From Desulfobacterales bacterium (GTDB lineage Bacteria > Desulfobacterota > Desulfobacteria > Desulfobacterales > JAHEIW01), in contig JASJAN010000005.1 of NCBI GenBank assembly GCA_030066985.1, positions 62,001-126,000 on the forward strand: a DNA stretch of 64,000 nt, given 5' to 3'. The notes below the pieces were generated by a model. That model made no database searches and was not told where the DNA came from. It saw nothing but the letters and a program-made list of their open reading frames with translations. Each line of letters starts with the position of its first letter. Position 1 is the first letter of the stretch. Both the position numbers and the translations under genes were made by a program. Below, piece after piece: positions 54,517 through 63,309 of this stretch.

Positions 54517-55221
54517 ATGCATCAGGTGGTTCATATTTTTCGCAGGGAGTTTAACGCTTATTTTATCTCCCCGATTGCCTATATCGTTATTTCAATTTTT
54601 CTGCTGGTAACCGGTTGGTTCTTTTTTGCGACCTTTTTCCTGTTCAACCAGGCGAATTTAAGAACATTTTATGCGCTATTACCGGTTATTTTTGCTTTTG
54701 TCATTCCGGCCATTACCATGCGCCTCATATCTGAAGAATTAAATGTGGGATCTGATGAAATTTTATTGACGATGCCGGTGACCGCTCGGGATGTCATCCT
54801 CGGCAAATTCTTTGCCAGTGTAGCGATGATCATTGCGATGTTGGTGCCCACCTTTGCCTATCCGCTGACCGTCTCTTTGATGGGCCCGTTGGACTGGGGA
54901 CCTGTGATCGGTGGATATATGGGTGCTATTTTATTGGGCGCTGCATTCTCAGCCGTCGGGTTGTTTGCATCGGCACTGACGCGCAATCAGATCATTGCCT
55001 TCATTATTGGTTTGGCCATCTGCTTTGCATTGACGTTGATTGACAAATTACTCCACTTCATTCCCCAGTCATTATTAGGTTTTTTTGCCTATCTGGGGGC
55101 TGATTTCCATTTTCAAAATATCGCCAAAGGCATCATCGATAGCCGTGACATTCTCTATTTTGTTAGCGTTTGCTTTATCGGCCTATATGCGGCCTATCTG
55201 GCTTTACGTGCAAAGCAGTAA
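54517..55221 (+). CDS. ABC-2 type permease, GldF-like
   Basis: 234 residues with six membrane segments (for example YIVISIFLLVTGWFFFATFF, LPVIFAFVIPAITMRLI, FIIGLAICFALTLID). Family motif ISEELNVGSDEILLTMPVTARDVILGKF, the ABC-2 coupling region. Starts 1 bp after the ATPase stop. Pairs with that ATPase as the export channel. Confidence 0.92.
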   Translation: MHQVVHIFRREFNAYFISPIAYIVISIFLLVTGWFFFATFFLFNQANLRTFYALLPVIFAFVIPAITMRLISEELNVGSDEILLTMPVTARDVILGKFFASVAMIIAMLVPTFAYPLTVSLMGPLDWGPVIGGYMGAILLGAAFSAVGLFASALTRNQIIAFIIGLAICFALTLIDKLLHFIPQSLLGFFAYLGADFHFQNIAKGIIDSRDILYFVSVCFIGLYAAYLALRAKQ

Positions 55222-55231
55222 GGAGATCATT

Positions 55232-57424
55232 ATGCCGTTAAAAAAAGGTTCGGAAACATACATTAAGTTTTTAATCTATTTGATTGTCATCGTATTGGTT
55301 AACATCGCCGGTACTACCCTATTTTTCAGACTCGACCTGAGTGCCAATAAAATGTACTCGATCTCCGATGCCAGCAAGAAGGTGGTATCAACTCTGAGCG
55401 AACCGCTGACCGTAAAAGTCTTTTTTACAAAAAACCTGCCTGCTCCGCATAACAATACCGAACGCTATTTGCACGATCTGCTCGAAGAATATGCCATTAA
55501 TGCCAATCACTACTTTAACTACAGCTTTCATGACGTCAGCGCCGAGGAAGGTGAATTGTCCGAGGAAAGCCAGGAAAACCAGAAGCTGGCAAACAATTAT
55601 GGCATTCATCCTGTTCAGATTCAGGCCATTGAAAAAGATGAGGTTAAATTTCAACGCGCCTATATGGGGCTAGTGGTCATCCACGGCGATCTCATTGAGC
55701 GCATTCCGACAATAGCGACAACAGAAGGTCTCGAATACAATCTGACAACCGCCATCCAAAAGTTGAATAATAAGATCAGTGCGCTGTTGAGGATAGAAGA
55801 CAATATTCAGATTAAACTGTTTTTATCTTCCTCGCTGAATCAAATCGCATCTTATATCGGCCTGAAAAACCTTGCGAAGTTTCCTGAAGATATCAAGGAG
55901 ATGGTCGCCCAGTTAAATCAAAAAAACTACAATAAACTTGATTTCGAATTTTTCGATCCCAGCGCTGATGAAAGCCTAGCCGCAGCAGTTAAACAACACA
56001 ATATCATGACCGTTAAATGGCCAGCTCTGGACGACGGGCGCATTCTGCCCGGCAACGGCGCCATCGGTATGGTAATGGATTATATTGGACGGACCACAGT
56101 GGTGCCCTTACTGCAAGTGATCAAAATTCCCATTATCGGCACCCAATATAAACTCATGACCATCGCGGAAGTCGAAGAGCTCATTGGCCGCAATATCGAA
56201 GCCCTGATTGATATCAATCAGGACCTGGGGTTTGTCGCCGGCAATGGGACACTGGACATTGGTGGTGTATCACCACTGGGCCCCAACATCCGTCAGAATC
56301 CGGATGCCGTCCTGAATTTTCGAACCCTGATCTCCCAAAATTACACTTTAAAGCCAGTTAATGTAGAAACAGAATCCATACCCGACGATCTCCATTCGAT
56401 TGTTATCGCGCGCCCGACAGAGCCTTTTTCAGATTATGGCCTGTTTCAAATTGACCAATTTTTAATGAAGGGTAAGAATTTGATCCTGTTCCTGGATCGC
56501 TTCCAGGAAGTTCAGCCTGGCAATCAACAGGCCAGAAGTCTGGGAGGGCAGCAGACGGTCTTTGTTCCATTGGACACCGGGCTTGAGAAACTCCTGAGCC
56601 ATTACGGGATTCGCGTTAAACAGTCTTATGTTCTGGACGAAAATTGCTTTCATCAGGAAGTGCCGGCCCAACTTGGCGGTGGGGAACGGGCCATATATTA
56701 TGCGCCGATCATTAAAAACCGGTTCATCAATAAAGAACTGAGCTTTATGAAAAACATCAAAGGGATGGTGACCTTAAAAATCTCTCCTCTGGAGATTGAT
56801 ACAGAGCGTCTGACAGCCAGTAACATCGAAGCCACCCGTCTGATATCCTCCTCAGAAAAATCTTGGGAAATGAGTGGTCGGATTACCTTGAACCCGATGT
56901 TTCTGCAGCCACCCAAATCCGATGAGGAAATGCAGAGCAAAGCGCTGGCGTATTTTCTGTCCGGAGAATTTCCGAGTTACTTTGCCGACAAACCCATACC
57001 GGAAAAGAATATGGATGAGCAGCAGGAAAATAATCAGACATCCGATCAGGCGTCTGCGATTGATCTTTCCAAAATCACCGCCGAGGGTCAATTTTTGGCC
57101 AAAGGCAAACCCGGAAAAATCTTTCTGATGGCTTCAAGTGATATGCTCAGAGACAATATACTGGATGCCGGCGGCAGGGGGCCGAATGCAACTTATATCC
57201 TGAATGTCATCGATTATTTGAACGGCCGCGAGGACATCGCCGTTATGCGCGGCAAACAGCAGCGGTTTAATCCCCTGGATGATGCAGCGGCCTCAACCCG
57301 AACATTCGTTAAAACGTTGAATATTGTCGGTCTGCCAGCGCTCGTTGTGGTTTTTGGCATCGCGGTATGGTTTCGCCGGCATGCCCGTAAGAAGAATATT
57401 CAGGTGATGTTCCAAAAGTCATAA
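55232..57424 (+). CDS. GldG-like ABC-associated auxiliary protein
   Basis: 730 residues from ATG 55232 (AAGGAG upstream; longer frame inside the permease gene rejected). N-terminal membrane anchor (about 12-32, FLIYLIVIVLVNIAGTTLFF), then a large extracytoplasmic region with the GldG opening LDLSANKMYSISDASKKVVSTLSEPLTVKVFFT, and a C-terminal membrane helix (about 700-720, VGLPALVVVFGIAVWFRRHARKK). Part of the exporter complex, role unproven. Located 10 bp after the permease. Confidence 0.88.
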   Translation: MPLKKGSETYIKFLIYLIVIVLVNIAGTTLFFRLDLSANKMYSISDASKKVVSTLSEPLTVKVFFTKNLPAPHNNTERYLHDLLEEYAINANHYFNYSFHDVSAEEGELSEESQENQKLANNYGIHPVQIQAIEKDEVKFQRAYMGLVVIHGDLIERIPTIATTEGLEYNLTTAIQKLNNKISALLRIEDNIQIKLFLSSSLNQIASYIGLKNLAKFPEDIKEMVAQLNQKNYNKLDFEFFDPSADESLAAAVKQHNIMTVKWPALDDGRILPGNGAIGMVMDYIGRTTVVPLLQVIKIPIIGTQYKLMTIAEVEELIGRNIEALIDINQDLGFVAGNGTLDIGGVSPLGPNIRQNPDAVLNFRTLISQNYTLKPVNVETESIPDDLHSIVIARPTEPFSDYGLFQIDQFLMKGKNLILFLDRFQEVQPGNQQARSLGGQQTVFVPLDTGLEKLLSHYGIRVKQSYVLDENCFHQEVPAQLGGGERAIYYAPIIKNRFINKELSFMKNIKGMVTLKISPLEIDTERLTASNIEATRLISSSEKSWEMSGRITLNPMFLQPPKSDEEMQSKALAYFLSGEFPSYFADKPIPEKNMDEQQENNQTSDQASAIDLSKITAEGQFLAKGKPGKIFLMASSDMLRDNILDAGGRGPNATYILNVIDYLNGREDIAVMRGKQQRFNPLDDAAASTRTFVKTLNIVGLPALVVVFGIAVWFRRHARKKNIQVMFQKS

Positions 57425-57427
57425 GTT

Positions 57428-57502
57428 CCGCCTGAGGCGGTTCAGGTGTCAGGTGTCAGGTTTCAGATATTTCAATTTCACTGACACCCGAAACCTGACA
57501 CT
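57428..57502. repeat. CCGCCTGAGGCGG palindrome and CAGGTGTCAG inverted repeat
   Basis: 13-bp palindrome CCGCCTGAGGCGG (57428-57440) abuts TTCAGGTGTCAGGTGTCAGG (57441-57460), and the inverse (CTGACACCCGAAACCTGACAC) ends at 57501. The same two sequence families occur separately at 51461 and 59549-59593. Inserted inside the operon between GldG-like and DUF4340 genes. Confidence 0.8.
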
Positions 57503-57552
57503 TTGGTAATAGAATCCAAAATGATGAAACTTAGAGTACAGAAAGCTAAAAT

Positions 57553-58542
57553 ATGAAAGTCAAGAAAGAGTATATCATTCTTATCCTGATCATCATCGCA
57601 TTATGCGTCTATCTTTTTACGCGCAGCGGCGATCGCACCCATTATCAGCTACCGACACTCGCTAAACTCGACCCCGGCAATATTACCAAAATTGAAATAT
57701 CAAAAGAAAACGATACGATTATTTTAAAAAAGAAAGACAATCAATGGCACCTTGAGCCTAAAGGATATTTGGCTGACATCAACAAGGTCAATAGCATTTT
57801 AGCAGTTTTTGAAACCCTTTCCCTGGCTGCCTTGGTGTCGGAATCAAAGGATTACCAGCGCTATGACTTGAATCCGGAAAGACGCCTCATTGCTAAAGCC
57901 TGGCAGGACGATGCGCTTGTACGAAATTTGGATATCGGCAAAGCCGCCCCTTCATTTCGGCATACCTTTGTCAAACTCGCTGATGACACTCGCGTTTTTC
58001 ATGCCAACGACAATTTTCGCAGCAAATTTGATCAGACACTGGACAACCTGCGCGACCGCAGTGTTTTGTCTTTTAAACCCACTGATATTCAGCTGGTTCA
58101 CATTACAAAAGAGCAGACAGCGGTCGAATTGGTTCGCAATGAGGTGCCGGTGCAACCGGCGGCATCCCAGCTCGAAAAAACAGACGCATCCTCACCGGTT
58201 GCCGTCAAATTTGAATGGCAGGACCGCAACGGAAAAAGCATCAACGAGCAGAACCTCAGTCGCCTGCTAACCACACTGAGCAGCCTTAATTGCACCGGGT
58301 ATATCGATGATCGCAAAAAGGATTCATTTTCAGAGCCAATCTATATGGTGAGGCTAAATGGAATACAGGAACACCAGCTGGATATTTTTGCCAAGCTTGA
58401 AAATGATGCTGATAACTATCCGGCAGTCTCTTCCGGCAGCGACTACCCGTTTCTGCTTTCCGACAGTCAGATAAAGCAAATTATGAAAGACCCTGCAGAG
58501 ATGCTCAAAAAGGCAGAAGAGGATAAGAAAACATCAGAATAA
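57553..58542 (+). CDS. DUF4340 domain protein
   Basis: 329 residues. One N-terminal membrane helix (about 6-22, IILILIIIALCVYLFTRSG), then the DUF4340 beta-rich repeats (ITKIEISKENDTIILKKKDNQW; FVKLADDTRVFHAND). Almost always encoded at the end of Gld-type ABC clusters, as here. Function unknown; probably the periplasmic component. It has 128 bp of repeat-bearing spacer upstream instead of the tight spacing of the first three genes. Confidence 0.88.
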   Translation: MKVKKEYIILILIIIALCVYLFTRSGDRTHYQLPTLAKLDPGNITKIEISKENDTIILKKKDNQWHLEPKGYLADINKVNSILAVFETLSLAALVSESKDYQRYDLNPERRLIAKAWQDDALVRNLDIGKAAPSFRHTFVKLADDTRVFHANDNFRSKFDQTLDNLRDRSVLSFKPTDIQLVHITKEQTAVELVRNEVPVQPAASQLEKTDASSPVAVKFEWQDRNGKSINEQNLSRLLTTLSSLNCTGYIDDRKKDSFSEPIYMVRLNGIQEHQLDIFAKLENDADNYPAVSSGSDYPFLLSDSQIKQIMKDPAEMLKKAEEDKKTSE

Positions 58543-58553
58543 GCAAAACGACC

Positions 58554-59426
58554 TTAGTCGCCGTCACCTTGTAGCCTGAATGCAACCTTTAGAGGATTGT
58601 GATCCGAGGAAGTGACTTCGACCACCACCGCCTCTTCAAGCGTCAATCCACGATAGTATATACGATCCACCGTGTAGCCGAATACCTTACGGGCCGCATC
58701 GGTTTTGAAGTTTGCAGGCACAAGCGCCAGACGTCCGGCTTCTGTTTCAATAATCGATATGCGTTCTTCACTCCAGGTGTTAAAATCACCCGCTACAATC
58801 ATGGGGCCCTCATGATCGCTCAAAACTTCTGTCATCTGGCGCACCTGTTTACGAAATGCGGTAAGATCCGGCGCAAAATTGATCATATGAACATTGGCGA
58901 TCATCAGAGAGTGATGGCTATGTGCCAGCGGATAGCGCGTGATCAATATGGTTTTAGGAAAACGGATCAGAGGCTCCGCCGCCCTTTGGGGGCAGATAAA
59001 ATCAGGTTCACTGTTCGCAGCCGTCAAGACCCCTGTCTTTATATCATGGTATTCAAAGGCCGTCACCAAATGCCAATAATAGGGCTTGCGATTCAACCAG
59101 GTTTTGAGTTCATCAGTTAGATGAGCCTCTTGAATTAAGAGGATATCTGCATTTTGCGAAAGGCGCTCAAGATCCTTTTCCCAGCCTGCTCGGTTTTCTT
59201 TTTGGATATTCCAGCTCAACAAACGGAAAATAGAGGCCTTGGTGCCCATGCTCCTTACCGGCGTTGACAGCTGAGGAAAGTAGGCAGATTCAGGCTGACA
59301 CAGGTCTTCAGCGGGTATCAGATCGAATTTGTGCGGCTGGTTTTCCACCGTCAGGTTATCCGGTATACTCACGCAGCCGGAAACGGATAGGTAAAGAGCA
59401 AAAAAAAGAACAACCAAGTGTTTCAT
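58554..59426 (-). CDS. EEP-family hydrolase lipoprotein (endonuclease/exonuclease/phosphatase)
   Basis: 290 residues. Lipobox LSVSGC (Cys18) gives a lipid-anchored envelope protein. Motifs of the EEP (DNase I-like) fold: LSWNIQKEN, LLIQEAH (metal Glu), VAGDFNTWS (Asp, Asn) and SSDHNPL at the C-terminus (catalytic His). Whether it cleaves nucleic acid or a phospholipid headgroup is not visible; location in the envelope favours extracellular nucleic acid or sphingomyelinase-like activity. Convergent with the DUF4340 gene, 11 bp apart. Confidence 0.88.
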   Translation of the reverse strand: MKHLVVLFFALYLSVSGCVSIPDNLTVENQPHKFDLIPAEDLCQPESAYFPQLSTPVRSMGTKASIFRLLSWNIQKENRAGWEKDLERLSQNADILLIQEAHLTDELKTWLNRKPYYWHLVTAFEYHDIKTGVLTAANSEPDFICPQRAAEPLIRFPKTILITRYPLAHSHHSLMIANVHMINFAPDLTAFRKQVRQMTEVLSDHEGPMIVAGDFNTWSEERISIIETEAGRLALVPANFKTDAARKVFGYTVDRIYYRGLTLEEAVVVEVTSSDHNPLKVAFRLQGDGD

Positions 59427-59534
59427 TCACTAGCATTCCACTTAAGATTTTTGGGTCGGATCAATGATTTTCATGCAAAAACCAGGTAGACGCAAATTTT
59501 GCACGAGTCGGAAACTTTCATATGCAAGGCATTT

Positions 59535-59593
59535 AAGGACGAGGCTAGCCGCCTCAGGCGGATGCCTCGTCCTTAATAATCCGCCTGAGGCGG
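59535..59593. repeat. Nested hairpin with CCGCCTGAGGCGG palindromes
   Basis: AAGGACGAGGC (59535-59545) and GCCTCGTCCTT (59564-59574) enclose CCGCCTCAGGCGG (59549-59561); a second CCGCCTGAGGCGG follows at 59581-59593. Together an extended stem, downstream of the phospholipase-D-like gene on its minus-strand transcript. Confidence 0.8.
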
Positions 59594-59625
59594 ACCGATG
59601 GAAGCCTGCGACGCGCCCACCGGGT

Positions 59626-59694
59626 GAAAATAGATGAGAAATAAAAAAGATACCAATCAATTTTAGCATAATGAAAAATTCTCATCTATTTTCA
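59626..59694. repeat. Inverted repeat downstream of the PLD-family gene
   Basis: GAAAATAGATGAGAA (59626-59640) is repeated inverted as TTCTCATCTATTTTC (59680-59694). It ends 14 bp from the PLD gene stop and may act as a 3' mRNA structure. The flanking words CATGCAAAAACCAGGT and CATGCAAATCCCAGGT form a direct repeat near 59473 and 59693. Confidence 0.7.
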
Positions 59695-59707
59695 TGCAAA
59701 TCCCAGG

Positions 59708-61258
59708 TTATAGCTGGTCATCAAGATCAAATAACCCAAAAAACCAGGCCTGAATACGCTGCCAAGAATTACGTGCCGGCTCCCTGCGAAGGATCGTGTC
59801 CCCCGCTTTCCAGTACAGACGGCCTTTCTCATCGAGCAGAACCTGCCAGGAATTTTCCGGCTTCAATTCTTCTTCGAATTCCAAAGCAATGGCTTCGGCC
59901 AGCTTTGTGCTATCGATGATAATACCCATTTCGGTATTAATATAAATGGAACGCGGGTCCAGATTCAGTGACCCCACAAAAGAGACCTGGCGATCGATGA
60001 CCATGTATTTGGCATGCAGACCGAATGCTCTTGATTTCACCGGAGGCGTGTCAAACTTTCCTCTGGCAGAGGCATCATGCCGCATTTCAAAAAGCTCAAC
60101 GCCCATTTCGATCACATTTTTGCGGTGTTTTTTGTACCCGCTGTGAACGATGGGATGATTGGTCGAACCCAGTGAATTGGTGAGCACTACAACGCGAACA
60201 CCTTTTGATATCAAAATCGGCACATCATTATAAAAATCTTCATGGGGAATAAAATAAGGCGTTGAGATCAACAACTCATGTTTGGCGTTGACCGTCAGCT
60301 CTCCTAAGGTTTCGATCAACTGCATCGGTGGTATTTTTTCACCGACCAATGGTTCGTCATATATAACGCTGGCCGTGCCGCCTTTCATTCTCTGTTCCAG
60401 CCTGGCCAGCAGCGTTTTTGTGTCAGGATTATTTTGCTGAAATTCAACCAGCTTCCACTCCTTTTTATCCAGCTCCTCCTGCAATTCTTCGCGCAGTTGC
60501 GGTAAAAGTTCTCGGTTCTTATAATTCTGTAGCAGAGCCTCACCCGGATAGGCCCACTGGTTGTTCCAGTAAATATCGAAAGAGTGGGATACTTTTTGGG
60601 CAACCGCTCCAAAGGCCACAACATCGAAATCCGTAAAATTTTGTTTTGGGTTTAGACCAAAATATTCGTTGCCAATATTGCGGCCGCCCACTAAGGCAAA
60701 GCGATTGTCGGCCACAATCAGTTTGTTGTGCATGCGATGATTCAGTTGCTGGATATTTCCCAGGTATTCCAACACAAACAGCAGCATTGAGGAGGTGCGC
60801 TGTTGCATTGGATTAAAAAGGCGGATTTCAATATTGGGATGTTGACTGAGCGCGGCCACAGACTTGTCGGCGCCGATGATATAAATATCGTCCACCAGTA
60901 TGCGCACCCGCACGCCGCGGTCTGCCGCTTTGACCACCCGATCCAGAAGCAGGTCGCCGCTGGCATCGGCTTTCCAGATAAAATACTGCATATCCAGGGT
61001 TTCTTCGGCCATATCCGCCAACAACAATCGCCAGTGCATGGCATCATCATTGCGGAACAATTTAAAAAATCCCGAGCGACCCTGATCCACATCCTCTACC
61101 CATTCACGGGTCATAACCGCCAGACGATTATCGGGAGGCGGGTCATACGCGTATGAGGGTGTTTTGCCTTCAGGTGTTGGCAAAGTAGCACAGGCCGCCA
61201 AGATCAATAGGGTCAGAACCAGCCAGATAGGTTTAAAAGACTTAACGAAGCCTACCAT
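59708..61258 (-). CDS. Phospholipase D/cardiolipin synthase-family lipoprotein
   Basis: 516 residues from ATG 61258; lipobox LILAAC (Cys near residue 23). Two HKD motifs: HNKLIVADNRFALVGGRNIG and HAKYMVIDRQVSFVGSLNLD, the catalytic pair of PLD and cardiolipin synthases. No N-terminal two-helix anchor as in ClsA, and the lipoprotein signal indicates a periplasmic or outer-membrane site. Probable phosphatidyltransferase or phospholipase. Longer frame to 61312 is possible but would displace the signal peptide. Same strand as the EEP lipoprotein, 281 bp apart. Confidence 0.88.
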   Translation of the reverse strand: MVGFVKSFKPIWLVLTLLILAACATLPTPEGKTPSYAYDPPPDNRLAVMTREWVEDVDQGRSGFFKLFRNDDAMHWRLLLADMAEETLDMQYFIWKADASGDLLLDRVVKAADRGVRVRILVDDIYIIGADKSVAALSQHPNIEIRLFNPMQQRTSSMLLFVLEYLGNIQQLNHRMHNKLIVADNRFALVGGRNIGNEYFGLNPKQNFTDFDVVAFGAVAQKVSHSFDIYWNNQWAYPGEALLQNYKNRELLPQLREELQEELDKKEWKLVEFQQNNPDTKTLLARLEQRMKGGTASVIYDEPLVGEKIPPMQLIETLGELTVNAKHELLISTPYFIPHEDFYNDVPILISKGVRVVVLTNSLGSTNHPIVHSGYKKHRKNVIEMGVELFEMRHDASARGKFDTPPVKSRAFGLHAKYMVIDRQVSFVGSLNLDPRSIYINTEMGIIIDSTKLAEAIALEFEEELKPENSWQVLLDEKGRLYWKAGDTILRREPARNSWQRIQAWFFGLFDLDDQL

Positions 61259-61506
61259 TATTCGATGACCTGCTAAATCATATGCGGTTAAATAAGATTT
61301 AGATCTAACCATTTAAAATGATCTCCTAATGCAGTTTAGGATTGTTTAGCCGAATCGGTCAGTGGAATGAAATGAAAAGGTAACTGGCTTATAAACACTC
61401 AGATGTTGTCTGAGGGCTTCCGCAAATTGCGGGATGTCGCATCTCATCCTATTACACTAAGGTGCTCAAAAGGCCGACGAAAAAACACCACAATTATAAT
61501 AAAAAG
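61259..61506. other. Intergenic region upstream of the PLD gene
   Basis: About 250 bp with no recognised gene; the long palindrome (copy C) starts at 61507. No clear promoter. Confidence 0.4.
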
Positions 61507-61654
61507 TAAACTGAGTTCGAAATTCTCAGCTTTTGTTCGAGACCAAGGCGCAAGCCGGCTCAAAAGTGGAGCGTACACGATAGTACGTGAGCATTTTGAG
61601 CCGGCTTGTAACACAGGTATCGGGCAAAAGATGGGGATTTGGGACTCAGTTTTA
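61507..61654 (-). repeat. Long near-palindrome at the livF stop codon (copy C)
   Basis: 148 bp. Outer arms TAAACTGAGT (61507-61516) and ACTCAGTTTTA (61644-61654), which contains the livF stop TAA. Middle arms CTTTTG/CAAAAG, inner arms AAGCCGGCTCAAAA/TTTTGAGCCGGCTT (perfect), centre GCGTACACGATAGTACGTGAGC. The centre is the same as copy B save one base, while the arm sequences differ (GGCTC instead of GATTC). Confidence 0.88.
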
Positions 61655-62365
61655 GCCGCCGAGATAGGCCTTTTTTACCTCCGGATCCTCCAGCAACTGC
61701 TCTGAAGAGCCCTCCAAAACCAGATTGCCGTTTTCCAGCACGTAGCCGCGCTGCGCAAATTGCAGGGCCAGACGAGCATTTTGCTCGACCAGCAATATGG
61801 TGGTGCCCTCCTTATTAATCTCCTTGAGGGCATCAAACATGCTCATCATCAACAGCGGTGCCAAACCCATGGAGGGCTCATCCAGCAGCATGACCTTGCG
61901 ACCGCTCATATAGGCTCGACCGACCGCCAGCATTTGCTGCTCACCACCACTAAGCGTGCCGGCTTTTTGTACCTGCCGTTCATCCAGACGCGGAAAAATG
62001 GAAAAGACCCGCTCAATGTCTTTGTTGATCTGGTCATTGTCTCTGCGGGCAAAGCAGGCCAGTTTTAAATTTTCCATCACCGTTAAATTATCGAACAGAC
62101 GCCGCCCCTCGGGGACATGCGAAATACCCAGTTGGCTGACCACTTTATCGGCAGCGTAATCAAGCAAGTCCTTTCCCTGAAAGGTCATACGGGAACCCTC
62201 ATCAGCAGGAACCATGCGCGAAATGGCTTTAAGTGTGGTGCTTTTACCGGCACCATTGGCGCCAATAATACAAACAATTTCGCCTTCTTCAATTTCAAAA
62301 TTCAGCCCGTGCAGGGCTTTAATATTGCCATAGGAAACGCGCAACCCTTCAATGGATAACAACAT
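61652..62365 (-). CDS. livF: Branched-chain amino acid ABC transporter ATPase LivF
   Basis: 237 residues. Walker A GANGAGKSTTLKAI, signature LSGGEQQMLAVGRAYM, Walker B VMLLDEPSMGLAP and the H-loop LVEQNARLAL, the last two characteristic of LivF. Start overlaps the livG stop by one base (TAATG). Energises uptake of Leu, Ile, Val or related substrates together with LivG, LivM and the missing LivH/LivJ. Confidence 0.95.
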   Translation of the reverse strand: MLLSIEGLRVSYGNIKALHGLNFEIEEGEIVCIIGANGAGKSTTLKAISRMVPADEGSRMTFQGKDLLDYAADKVVSQLGISHVPEGRRLFDNLTVMENLKLACFARRDNDQINKDIERVFSIFPRLDERQVQKAGTLSGGEQQMLAVGRAYMSGRKVMLLDEPSMGLAPLLMMSMFDALKEINKEGTTILLVEQNARLALQFAQRGYVLENGNLVLEGSSEQLLEDPEVKKAYLGG

Positions 62366-63135
62366 TACTCTACGATCTCCTTGCCCAGATAAGCTTCGAT
62401 AACCTTGGGATTGTTTTGAATTTCCTCCGGTGTGCCCTCCGCTATCACTTCCCCAAAAACCAGGGTCTGGATCCGTTCACACAGTTCCATAACCACCTTC
62501 ATGCGATGTTCAATCAGAAAAATGGCTGGTTTGAATTTTTCTTTGATCTGGCGAATGATGTCCATCATTTGAACCAGTTCTTCCGGGTTCATACCGGCGG
62601 TGGGCTCATCCAGAAACAGCACTTTGGGCTCCGTGGCCATTGCCCGGGCCATCTCGACCCGCCGCTGCGCACCATAGGGCAGATTCGGTACCCACTGGTC
62701 GGCAAATTGATCGACACCAAACAGCTTTAAGAGGCTATAGGCCTTTTCTTCGCTTTCGGCTTCTTCACGGTTGCGACGGGGCGTTCCGAAAAATGCGCCG
62801 ATGAGACCGTAGCTAAGTTTGGAATAGCGGGCCATTTTGACATGCTCTAAAACGGTCATATGCCGCCATAGCAGCATGTTTTGAAAGGTGCGGCCGATGC
62901 CCAGCGCTGCAATGTCGTGAGGCGTGCGACCGTTTAATTTGTGATCTTCCAGAAAAACATTGCCTTCAGTGGGATTGTAGATACCGGTAATCAGGTTGAA
63001 AATCGTTGTTTTACCCGCTCCGTTAGGTCCAATGAGCCCCCGAACCTCACCAGGTTTGATCTCCAAATCATAATTGTGTACTGCCCGCAGGCCACCGAAA
63101 AAATGGGTCATATTTTCAACCCTTAACATAGACAT
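62365..63135 (-). CDS. livG: Branched-chain amino acid ABC transporter ATPase LivG
   Basis: 256 residues. Walker A GPNGAGKTTIFNLI, signature LPYGAQRRVEMARAM (the LivG variant of LSGGQ), Walker B VLFLDEPTAGMNPEE and H-loop LIEHRMKVVMEL. The first Met at 63135 (MSMLRVENM) is chosen; the second, two codons in, is also possible. Follows livM after 169 bp of repeat-bearing spacer, which could separate the transcripts. Confidence 0.95.
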   Translation of the reverse strand: MSMLRVENMTHFFGGLRAVHNYDLEIKPGEVRGLIGPNGAGKTTIFNLITGIYNPTEGNVFLEDHKLNGRTPHDIAALGIGRTFQNMLLWRHMTVLEHVKMARYSKLSYGLIGAFFGTPRRNREEAESEEKAYSLLKLFGVDQFADQWVPNLPYGAQRRVEMARAMATEPKVLFLDEPTAGMNPEELVQMMDIIRQIKEKFKPAIFLIEHRMKVVMELCERIQTLVFGEVIAEGTPEEIQNNPKVIEAYLGKEIVE

Positions 63136-63152
63136 GCGCTACCTCTTCTTTT

Positions 63153-63309
63153 CCCCATTGGTTAAAACCCAATGGGGAGTTATTCGTTATTTGTTATTCG
63201 TTAATCGTCTGTGAGGAATAAAACCAAAAATCCATTCCATCAATATCAAGACCCAATAACAAATAACCAATGACAAATAACGCCTGATTGAGTGTTTGGC
63301 TCAATTAGG
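63153..63309. repeat. Hairpin-GTTATT inverted element between livM and livG
   Basis: Hairpin CCCCATTGG..CCAATGGGG (63153-63177), array GTTATTCGTTATTTGTTATTCG (from 63179), spacer, inverted array CAATAACAAATAACCAATGA (to about 63282), then a hairpin TTGAGT..CTCAA (63284-63309) ending at the livM stop. Equivalent parts occur at 31473-31572 and 46181-46317. Confidence 0.75.

Noticed and set aside
61403-61705. 100-codon plus-strand frame
   Set aside because: Runs through the long palindrome and into livF antisense.
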